Source: Taeniopygia guttata (taxonomy: Eukaryota; Chordata; Aves; Passeriformes; Estrildidae). From it: DNA of 64,000 nucleotides. The translations under genes and the position numbers were made by a program. Position 1 is the stretch's first letter; each line of letters begins with the position of its first letter. Positions 49,501 through 61,500 of the stretch are shown piece after piece. The stretch lies in assembly GCF_048771995.1 (NCBI RefSeq), contig NC_133034.1, positions 4,493,501 through 4,557,500 of the forward strand, written 5' to 3'. The notes below the pieces were generated by a model that saw nothing but the letters and a program-made list of their open reading frames with translations, was not told the origin of the DNA and did not search any database.

Positions 49501-52500
49501 TGATTTGAATAAATGTTAGTCATTATACAAAGAACTCTGTAGAAAAGTACTGCTTTCTCCCCCTTTTTTTCCCCTCTTATATAAACTGAGCTTCTGCTGG
49601 TTTCATTTTGCCTTTCAGCAGAATCAGTAAATCAGAGTGTCTTTTCTTTCCTCTCTAAATGTCTGTTACAAGTGGATAAAAAAATTTAGCAGCTGATTTA
49701 ATATTCTTCCTGTTAAAATGTTAAGTCAGGTTTTCATTTCTTTTGTGTATGCCTGCTGGTGTTGAAAAATCCATAGAATCATGGAATGGTTTGTCTTGGA
49801 AGGGACCTTAAAAACTCATCTTGTTCTACCAGCTGTGATGGTCAGGGACATCTTCCACTGTCCCAGGGTGCTCCAAGTCTGTCCTTGGACACTTCCAGGG
49901 ACAGGGCGGCCACAGCTTCTCTGGGCACCCTGTGCCAGGGCCTCACCACCCTCACAGGGAAGGATTTCTCCCCAGTATCCCATCTAACCCTGCCCTCTAT
50001 CAGTGTGCAGCCATTCCCCTTTGCCTGTCCCTCCATCCCTTGTCCCAAATCCCTCTCCAGCTCTCCTGGAGCCCCTTTAGGCACTGGAAGGGGCTCTGAG
50101 CTCGCCCTGGAGCCTTCTCTTCTCCAGGTGAACACCCCCAGCTCTCCCACCCCTCCCAGCACCTTTGTGGTCTCCTCTGGACTCATTCCAATAGGTCCAT
50201 GTACCAGGAAAATGTCTGACCTCTAGGAGAAAATCCAGATCATGCTAAAACCCCTCAGATGGTTTCCTTTAGGTTTTCAGTTACTGGCAGGAAGGAACCT
50301 GGCAGTCCTGACTGCAAGCATTCCCTTCCCCCTGAGCTGTGGAGTTTGTCTCCTCTCACAGTTGTGCTTCGGGGATAAATGGCAGCTGATGAACTGTTCC
50401 TCCTAATTATTAACGCTTTGAGAGAGAAAGCTGTTCTGGGCGCTTCCAGTCAAAACGCTGAGATTTCCCTTTGGCATTGCAGGTGCCAGTGAAAGCGTGG
50501 GGAAGCACATGCTGGAAGCCTGCAACAACAACCTGGAGATGGCTGTCACCATGTTCCTGGACGGAGGAGGGATAGCAGAGGAGCCCAGCACCAGCTCGGC
50601 AGCCGTGTCCGCCGCCCGCCCGCACCCCGAGTACGTACCCTGGGCACGGCTGTGCCACCAGTGCCACAGCAGTGCCACCAGGCAGCTGCCACTTCTCACC
50701 ACAGCCTTACACACTGCTTTGGTCTTGCTCAGTTGTTTGCTGCAGCGTTCTTCTGGGTGTTCTGGTTTGGGAGTCTCTTGCACTTCAGAAGTTTTCTGCC
50801 TACTGTTTTTTTCAAACAAAGCTCAAGTCATTAAAGTAGGGATCCAGTAATAAGCGAGTCTTATTTTTAAATGCTTCAGCAATCTTGCTTTACTCTAATT
50901 TGGCAGTTAGAGAATTCTCTTGGTTTGGTTCTTATAAATGAAGCCACCTTACTCCCATTTCATAAATTCATAGAATTTTAGGTTAGAGAAGACCTCTGAG
51001 ATCATCAAGTCCAGCCATCAACCCAACACCACCACCACATTCACCACTAACCCACATCCCCTAGTGCTACATCCATATGTTTATTGAACACCTCCAGGAA
51101 TTGTGACTCCACCACTGCCCTGGGCAGTCTGTGCCAGTGCTTTACAACCTTTTCTGTGAAGAAATTTGCCATAATATCTGACATAAACCTCCCCTAGCAC
51201 AACTTGAGTCTCATCCTGTCTCTCCTTACCTGGGAGAAGAGTCTGACATGTGCGGGGTTTATTGTGGTGGTTTAACCAGTTTGGCACTGGAAAGGCCAGG
51301 CCTGTACACCTGTATGCAGAGGAATCAGCAACTTCAGCACCTTCATCAGTCTCTTACGCATCAGATGCCCGCAAAGGGAAGATAATTTCCACATGGCAGA
51401 GAGTCTCAGTGCTGCCTATTAATGTGACTGCTTGAGATAAAGGGAATATCTTGAGTGGTATAAATCACATTCATTAAATATGGTAAATTAAACGTAAGCC
51501 AGGCTTTTGTCCTTATGAAAATCTTTCACTCCAGGAAAAAGACATCTGACTTACAGAGGAAAATCCTTGCCTCTCGTACTTCTGAAGCACATTTTTAAAT
51601 TTAAGTAATTCTTTTAATGCTAACCTTTATAGCTGATGGGAGATGCTTTCCTACTTGAACTTTTAACAAAGTTAAAATAGGTACATAGATTAGTATTCTT
51701 ATTTCTAGACAACTTCTGGCACATCAGTGACTTCAGATTTTTCTTGGAATACTTTCTTTTTTATACTCAACACCCTCCAGATGCTGATCAGCTCAGTGGT
51801 CCTCCTAGGAGAGAGAACAGTAAATGTGCAAATGGAGAGTAACTAGCTGCACAGAGCAATCAAAGATGTGGAGGGTAAGAGCAAGGTCAGTGCATCCTGC
51901 TGACATCCTGAGTTTACTTTTGAATCCTGCGTGGTCAACAGCTGCAAACTGCACGCTTCACACCTTGGAAGTCTGGGGGAAGAGGGAGTTCAGAGACAGG
52001 ATGTAGGAATGGGTGAATCCTTCTGCACATAGATCCATGGGCCAGGTGACCACACTGTTGTCACAGAGATGCTTGTGGTTTCCTCTCTTCTCCTAATTGT
52101 AGTTTTGGATGATCTGTAAGTGTCTGCAAGTATAACTGACTGAGCTGTTGACAGGTGAGGGAGCCCAGTTATGTAAGTCAAGAACTGCTTCAGAAATGGT
52201 GGGAAATGGCCACTTGACCTTGTTTTCCTTCCTCTGGAAAAGAGAGGGGTGTGACTTTCAGGTGGAAGCAAAACATCTTCTGACAGACAAAAGCTGGTAA
52301 TAAGGAAGAAAATATGTTTTTCTGTGTAGCTAGCAAGGAAAGTAGGATGGCAAATGGATTATTTAGCATCTTTTGGTAAGGTTTTAAAAACTTCCAAGTT
52401 ATTCAAAATTATTCAAGAACAAAAAGTGTTTAAATACAGATTGACAAAGCCTGGGATCGAGTCACTCAGGGGTTTGTGCAATGTTTTATCAAAGGTCATC

Positions 52501-55500
52501 CATGCCAGCTCTCAGTGCACAGAGTACCAGGTCCAGCAGCAGTGCCATGAGTGGGAACAGGTGCTCCCTCGAGATCCCACTTAATCCAAACCTCTTCATT
52601 TTGTGCAATGGTACAGCAGCATCTTTAACTGGTTTAAGTTACAGGAGCCTTGGAGCATAATGAGATGTGGTTTGTACAGTACTTGGAATATTATAATCTC
52701 TCTGATATTTTCTTTTTTGTTTTTTCTCCTTTGATAGAGATGAAGTACGAGCTCCAATTCCTCAAAAACAAGAAATCTTAGTAGAGCCTGAGCCTTTGTT
52801 TGGAGGTAGGCTTGTGTTCTTATTTTGTTACTGTTTTCTTTACGTTGAGGTGAGCTAAGTGACAAAAGAAAATCAAAACTTGTTGAATATGAAGAAATCA
52901 ACACCATTCGTATTGAAAACCTCACACACAAGGGATGCTTTATTCCCAGGGGTGCTAATTTGCCGAATCTTGTTTCATGAGATGTTGTGAGGTGGCAGCC
53001 AATTAACTTAATTAAGTATGCATCTGGGGGCCCAGAACTGTGGGATACTGCTGTGGAAATGTTTGATATGCTGGGATGGATGATGTAGCCTTCAGCTGAC
53101 AAGTGAAAATGAAGAGGACAAATGCCTGTGTCTCAAGATGACAGATCAGAAAGAAGGGCTGAACTCTGTGATTGCTCATACCCTTCTCCATTCCTCGTGC
53201 AGGAATTTAATTTGCTCTTTAAGCTGTGCTGAGCAGCTACCTTTCTTGTCTCTGTCCTTCTCATGTGGACCAGGTCATTTCTGGGCTGGCCTTTGCCATG
53301 TCAGATGGATTGAGAGCTTTGCCCTTATCACCAAGGAATGCTGTGCAAGTGCTTGTCACTGCAATGGCTGCATTTCCCACCCATGGGAAATGCTCTTTCC
53401 TATCATTTAGTTCCTGTGTTAGGAGAAGGAGGCCAAGCTTCAGGTTTACTCTGGAAGTGATCTTTTCTTGACTCTGTTTTTCAGCGTCAGAGAGGTGTTT
53501 AGGTGGGATGCACAGGCTGAGGGTGGTTCAGGGGGAGCACACAGTGCCAGGCGATACAGGTGCACACCACTTCCCTTTTTGCTGTACTTGTACTGATAGC
53601 AATATTAGCTTTTCTAGTTTTAGTCCTTCTAGCAGTTTTTTTTTTTTCCTGTATGTTTTGGGAGCTGGAAAATTTTGACTCCTTTAATATGCTTCAGTCC
53701 CCAGTCCCATCAAAAAACTTAGACAGACTTTGAATAACTGAAATGGTCTAACGTAACTTCTACATACGGATGTGAGATACATAAAGTACCAGCAATTTGA
53801 AATACACACTTAATTTGCATTTGGGCAAAAAGGGAATGACATACAAAGTATTTGCTTTCATTGATGTGTTTTTGCACTCCTGTGAGCTTCATTGATATCA
53901 TATCATGCCATTCCCCTTGCTGCTGAAAGGCCACCTTGTCAGCAACAGTAAAGCTGGACTTCAAAGGTCTCAACCATAAGATGCAGTGACATGAAAGCAA
54001 GGACACACTGTGTTTATCTAATCCTTGCACTTCCCATCCTACCTGGATTTTGGAAGTGGGGAATTTAGTAGCAGAGGAGAGCAGTTCTGCAGCAGGAAGT
54101 GTGCATCCAGAGGAAGATGTCCTGCTGATGCCTCTCTGAAGATAAAAGAGCTCTCTGCACTTTTTCCTGTGGCCCAGCAGCGTTTTTGACCAAGATCTGT
54201 TGACTCCTGTGGGTTATTAGGATTCAGATCTTCTGATCCTAATGGTGTTCTGATGCCTACCTGTTATACATTGATCTCAGTCACACTGTCACTGACCATC
54301 CCTGACCTGACACTGACCATTCCCTCCTGGCACTGATCCACCAGTGTCACTTGTGCTTCTGGCACAGAGCAGCCTGACAAAGTAGCTGAACCTGAAGAGA
54401 TAATTGGTCTCACCTCTACACGTACAGCAGGAGAGGTGGCAGTTTCTGTTTTCAAGGGTCATACTGAGGTGGTTGTTTTTCCAGCTGAAGAGGTGACCCT
54501 GTGTATTTGTGCCCTGCTGGATGCATGGATCCCATCATTCAGTATAAAGGATCCTCCTGGATTGCTGTGAGCCTCTTCACCTGTGCTGCCTGGCTCCAGC
54601 TGAGCCTGGCAGGGACATGCTGCTTCTGCTGAAGTGGTCCTTCAGTTGCTGTTCCAACTGAGTTTAAGTTGTTCTGAGCTTGGCTTGTGCCTAAGCACTC
54701 AGGGTGAAGATCTTACTCCCTGGAGTTGGGAGGTGTTATTCCCCAGCACATCCCTTGTTCAAGCTTGCTTTCTTTCTCCATGATAGGTTGTGTCATTACA
54801 TTTCCGCTGGGTATAGGTTGTATTTATCTGACTTTAATTTGTTTATTTTTTATTTTGTGTTGTAGCAATTGGACCTTGAAAGTTCTATCTTTCAGTTGAT
54901 AGGAAAGGAGATAAGTAACTGGAATAATCTTGGCAGGCAGTTCTGTTTTCCTTCCAAGTGCAGTGCTTGTGCTGTACATTAGGACTTCAGTGGGACTTGA
55001 GGGTGCCATTTCTGACACCTTCTGGGCTCTGTGTCCAGCTGCAGATAATCAGCTCTGAAGGTTTCCTTGCAAACAGTAATGCTGGATCTACTGGAAGAGT
55101 GTGGCTGTTCAGTCCAGCCAAGAAGCTGGGACAGGATCAGAATAAGAGTTTAGAAAAGAGTAGAAACGCCTTGTAGAAAAAACAAATGTGCTTCTTAATT
55201 TAAAAAAAAATGCTCATGGAGTTTAATCTTTTGAAGTTTTTCATCCCCTTGAAGGCCATGGGTAAAATCTTGACTGGAATTGTGACAAGGTGATGCTGTG
55301 ACAGCACTGCCACTTCATGCTGAAGGGTCTTGGTGAGCCCATCAGATGGGGCTTTAAGTCTCTCTGTATTGCTGATACATGTTTTGTTTGGAGGGAGGAC
55401 ATGTTAGGAGATGGAATTTCCAAATTGCCTTCTGTCTATTTCCATCCATCTCCAGCCCTTCTCAATGACCTCTACTCCCACATAGTCCCTGCTTGGGGCT

Positions 55501-58500
55501 CCTATTCCATTTTCTTACACATGTAGTGGAAAGTACTAATAACATGCATTTATTTAGATAATATACTTTTCAAGTAATTCTTTGATTTTTTTTTTTAAGC
55601 TCCTAAAAGACGCAGACCTGCTCGCTCAATATTTGATGGCTTTCGGGATTTTCAGACAGAAACCAGTAAGTGTCTACAGATCAGTAAGCCTGATATTTTA
55701 TTTTATTACTTTTAATGCAAATAAGATGGAGAAATCTTTCCTGTTGTAGGCTAGGACAGCTTTCCGTTGCTGAAACATTTTTAAATTGCCAATTGTGTAG
55801 CAGGGTACGTTATTAAAAGTATGATGATTATCACAGTATATTCTGTCTGCTTTGGTGTTGCTAACTCTCAAAAAAAACCCTTTTCTGCTCTAGAGGGAGC
55901 TGAAAAGGGGGAAGAATCCTAACACCCAAGTAGAAATTAAATTTATCCACTGGATATTTTTCTTGCTTAGGCAGTGGGCATTCTGGCACTTGAATTACAT
56001 TGGAGTAGCCCTGAGGCTTCTTCCTTGGGCACGAGGTTCTTGTGGCTTTAATTGCTGTTTGCCCTTGGCTGTTCATGCACAGAATCTCCAGATGCCAAAG
56101 CACTGGCTGTTGTTTCATCCAGGCAGTGTCACAGAATGTGATTCTGTGACAGCACAACACCAGGTGTTTCACATCTGCATTATGGCTGTCGTGCTGATGT
56201 TGCTGGAGTGTTCCTGAGGTGTAACCACAGAATCAGTGAAGTTGGAAAAGTCTTCTTAGACTGAGTCCAGCTGTTTTCCCAGCACTGCCAAGGCCACCAC
56301 TGCCCCATGTCCCCAGGTGCCACATCCACATGTCTGTTAAATCCCTGCAGGGTTGGTGACTCCACTGCTGCCTTGGGAAGCTGTGCCAGGGCTGGACAGC
56401 CCTTTCCATGAAGAAATTGTCACTAATATCCAATCTCAGCCTCCCATGAGGCTGTTTCCTCATCCTGTCACTGATTTCTGGGGTCCATTGACCATGTTCC
56501 CACCCAGTATGGGGTTGGCTGCCAAACTGAAAATAGGTGTTGATAGTTACTTTCTTTCCCCTTTTCCAGTAATGATGAACACAACAAGTATTGAAATCAC
56601 TGGCAGTTTTAGAAATGAAAATGCTCCATGTACAGAATAAATACCCTTAAATTTTTTCTCACCATCTTCCAGCCTGGACTAGCAGAGAGTGTTCCAGCCC
56701 ATAGCAGGAGGGGGTGCAACTGGCTGATCTTTAGGGTCTCTTCTAAACCAAACCACCCTGTGATTCCACTCTTAAGACATTTAGAGATGCCCAACATGTG
56801 AGAGATACACTCAGAAGGGTTTATGGTGAAGCTTTATCGTGGTTTTTGGCAGAACTTGACAGGTGGGCATCACTGTCTGGCTGTCTCTGGAGAAGCAGCC
56901 CTGGCCATGAAATTCCAGATTATCTCCTGGATCCTAGGGCTGCTCCACAGGGATCCCCTGTGTGTCTGCTCAAGCATGGTTTTTATGCTTTGGCCCATTG
57001 ACAGCTCCTTCCACACTGGAAAATTTCTGGCCATGGGATAGTTATTGCCCATTTCAGCTGATCTGGTTCCATAAAATAAATCATGTATCTACTGTGATTT
57101 ACCTTTATTGTCCAGGGTCCTGTCAGAGTAGGAAATGTGTTCTGTATTATTTCAGATGGAATTGATACTCTTTAAAAGAAACATCCAAAGAGATTTCTCC
57201 ACGTAAACAAAAACTGTTTCTTTCTTTTCTGTGGGATTGCCCCACAGCAAACTAATGAAAACACTACAATAGAAATATTCCTTTTAAAAGTTGTATTGCT
57301 ACAATCTTGTGGGAACCCAGGACATCCCTCTGGCTGCCCTGGCTGTCTCAAGACCCTGGCAGGGGGCTCGGAGACCTTGGCATGAAGTCAAAAAAACCAC
57401 CAGATCACTGAGACAATCTAGTTCAGTTTCCCATTTAAAACCCTGGGGCTCTCTGTAAGAGATATCCTGTGATTTGCACTCACTAGCTGCCCTAGCCCTG
57501 TTCTCCCCAAACCTCCTGGGAGCTCGAGAGAATTTTGCCCCAGAAGCTGTGTGTTTGAGCACTGAGGCAGTAATAAATGCCTGTTGTGAGTATGTGTAGT
57601 CTAATTCCACTCCCTTTCTTCGTGGGGCTGTGCAGTCCGGCAGGAGCAGGAGCTCCGGAACGGAGGGGCCGTGGACAAGAAGCTGACGACGCTGGCAGAT
57701 CTCTTCAGACCTCCCATTGACCTGATGCACAAAGGCAGCTTTGAAACGGTGAGGGCCCACATTTGGGTGCAGACTCTTGCAGAGGGGAGGGTGTCAGGAT
57801 GGATCCATGGCTGGACAATCAGGAGGTTGGAAAAGACTGGGCGGTGATAAATATTTGATGGACTGCGTATAGGAATGTTGGTGATGTATGGAAGGACTTC
57901 ACTGATGATGATGTCACCTGGAATGGGCCCATAAGGATCATTGAGTCCAACTCCTCACCATGCAGACCTCGTTGTTTTATGGTTCAGTATCAGTGTGGCA
58001 AATCTCATGTGGTGAAAGATTTCAGTGAGCAAGGAAGGCTGGTCAGAATGAGAAAATTGCATCCCTTGAACTGTCTCCATAGAGGATACAGAAAAAGCTG
58101 GAGTAAGATTGCTTTGCATAGGTGAGGGAGGACTTTGCAAGGGGCAGTGTGGTTTGCAGCACAGCCCTGCTGAGAAGCTCAAGTGGAGTTAACATGGCTG
58201 AGTGGCTTCTGACACCTGCGTGAGTAGAAGTATTTGAATGCAACTTTGCCATCAAGCCACAACTTCATTGTCGGTGTAGCTGTTGTTCTATAAAATCACA
58301 GTGGTTGTCTTTTACTTCTAGTGGTGCTAGGGAAAGTATCCCAGAGATACAGGACTCTGTCAGCTTTAAACAGTCTCAGGTGTCACCTTTTCTGACTGTG
58401 TAGGCAAGTGTGGATCTATTCCTAAGTTGTTATGATGTGGATCAATGATTTAACTAATGATTAGAGAACATGCAGATTGGTATATATTTTTAATTTTTGA

Positions 58501-61500
58501 GTCCTTAATTTTCAGATATTTTTCAGAAATTCCAGTTATTACTGAACTTTCTCCTGGTCATCTTTGATGAGATGGATGATGGAGATGATTATTTTTACTG
58601 CATGAGAATGCAAAGTAATGATTAAATGGTGCAATACAGATGTTGGAGAACCCACTGCACAGGCCTGCACAACTGACTGACTTAACAAAACTATTACTTA
58701 CCTTGTTTTCACAAGTGCCTTGACTGCTGTGCACAAGTACAAGAGCACTGCTGGAGAACTTTTGGTGGAACACTGTGTGCCTTTGTGGAGTCTCCAGCTC
58801 TCATCCCATTACCCTCATCTCTCTTTTTATGCTTCCCAAATCACCTGGGATCAGTTGCCTTGTCACTAATTCCTGTGTTCTGAGGGTGCCCTCCACCATC
58901 TCCTTAACAGAATTGCAGCTGTGAGAGGATGCTGGCAGAGAGCAGCAGTGTCCACCTTGGGAAGGAGTTGCAGTGGGAGCAGAGGAGCAGCCTGAAGCAG
59001 GGTTTACTTTAAAAGACACATGTCAGGTGTTCCAGCTGATGATGCTTGCTGGGCCTGGGGTCTAGAGCTGTTGGTGAAACCAGCAAATGTGTGGTTAAAA
59101 GCACCAGTAAGGGGAATTCACATGGCAACATCCAGTGCTGCTGCAGGAGCAGTCAGCAAGTGCCCTCTGAGCTCTGCTGTGGAGTTTGAGGTGGGGGCTT
59201 GTCTCACCTTGGGTCTTGCTGGAAACATATGAAGACTTCAGCAGTGCTGATCTGTCACAGTCAGAAGTGTCAGAGAGTGAAATAACTGATTGATGGAATT
59301 GTTTATCCTAAAGTTTCTACATTCTTATTCAGTCCTGAAAGGTAATTTTAAAAAGGGGTGGGCTGGGGTTGGGGAAGGGGTTTGTATATACTCACATTGC
59401 CCTGTTCTGTGCAGTACCTGCACTCTAAAGACCTGTACACTTTCTGGTGCTGGCACTCACCTTGCTTTGTTCTTGTACAGTTCCTTGTGCCATGGGATAC
59501 CCTTCATTTCAGACTGATCCTCCTCAACTTCATTGCAATATAACTCTCCACACCTTCTCACAGTGTTGACCATTTCCCTTTGCATTTTACCTTTTCTGAC
59601 TGCAAACTGTTCTACTGCTTCAGCCTGGGACAGTGTAGGGCCTCAGTGACCACAGTCTCCCAAAATTCATCTCTAGCAAGCTGCTCTTGGCTTCTCCCTT
59701 CTCTGTATGCTGAGATAAATGGATATAAATCATATGATAAACCAGAGCTGCTCATCACATTCCAGAGTATCAAAGACTAAATCCTGCCATTGTGATGCTC
59801 TTGTAGTTAAGCTTTGATCTAAGTGGGGTTTTCTTTCCAGGCTTGGTGTGTGGTGTGTTCCAACCTCTGGAGGGTGTGCAGGAACACTCTGCCAGGGTTG
59901 AGCCATGCACATTTATCAGAGAACCATTTAGGATTTAGGGCTTTGTTGGCAGGAGTGGTGACATCTGGCATTATGGATCTTTGTTGCTTGTGAGTTGTTG
60001 CTGCTCTTTGGATACTTTAAGGTTAGTTTTGATAGTAAGTACATGTAGTTATCTTTAGTTTTCCCCAAGAAACCTCACTTTTCTTAAGTAACAAGGAAGC
60101 TTTGTTACCAGTAAGGCCCAAAAAGTTTCTGTTTCATTTTAACTTAGTAATACCAGCTTTAGGAATAGGTGTGGATAACTTCATGGCAGAAAAATTTTCG
60201 AATGTTGAATGACATTGTTTGGGTTTTTTTTTACCTGCTGTATATGAAAAAGCATTGTGCTCCCCATGCAGAACAGCTTATGATCACTGTACTTGTAAAG
60301 TTCAGTGTGTGACTGACTAAACTAGAGTTCTCCCATTAATGTGGAATCTATTAGGAATGAATCACGCAAGTAAAATAAATAAATTGCATACCAAACGTGT
60401 CTGTTAGAGAGAAGTGTGGTTTTGTTCTCATCTCAGGCTGCTTTCAAGAATTGTAGGGTGTTCTCTCTCTATGTGCCTGTGATGTGAGAGATGATTGAAT
60501 TTGAGGGGGACACACCAAAATTGACTTAGCTTGCACTTCTTGTGGGCAGAGATGGTTCTGGTGTGTGCAGTTCTGTGCTTAATACTCAGCAGGGTTTCAG
60601 TGAAGTAACTGAATGTCACATTGCTGAGTTTCAAGTCTGTCTATATGATTTCTTTTTCCCATTTAACAATAACCTTTTTTAGCTGCTCCCTGCTTTACAG
60701 CTGAGGCTGAGTGGGTTTTTGTTTCTACTTAAAAAGCAGCAATCATTTGGAAGCTGACCTGGTCACTGTATTCAAATGGAGCAATTACCTGTGCAGAAGG
60801 TGCTTCTGGCCTGGTTTGGGTGAGCACAGCTGCAGTACAGTTGTGGCTCAGGAATGGCTGGGTGCTGAGAGGATCCATGCCCTGCCCCAGGTAGGAAGAA
60901 GTGTGGCCCAAATAGGAGATTTCTTGTTTGATAATGTCCTGCTCTGACTCTCTGTCAGCTGTTACCTTCCCCACTGAGTCACACAAATGTCCAGAGAATC
61001 ACAAGGTCCTGGTCCACTTCCTTCTTCTTTCTGCTGCCTTGAAAGGATTGCTTTTCAACAAAACTGAGCCAGCAGGAACCACCCCAACATTTCTAAACCA
61101 TACATGTTCAGAGAAGTCAAATGAGAGGAAAACTTATTTTTAGTAGTGCAAGATCCAGGGTTACACAGGGAGATCCAGCACTGGGCATAAACCAAGACTT
61201 GTCTCACAGATTGTCTCACCAGGCTGCTGGTTTGCTGCCCTAAGTTGTAATGGTGAAATATGTGACTGGGCAGAAAGGGTAAAGGCACACTTAGGGCAGA
61301 TGGGATTGGTTTGGGTTGGTTTTTGCATCTGAGCTTCACTGGCTCTGCTCTCAAAGAGTGGCTGCCCTGTACTGCCCTGTCTGTGGGCTCTGTGAGTGCC
61401 TGCCACTGGCCTTTATATCTCAAAGGAGGAGGAGAATGGGGGGTCCACTTGGTGTTGGAAACAGAGGACCTAAATCCATCAGATCCCAGCTTTTGGGATA

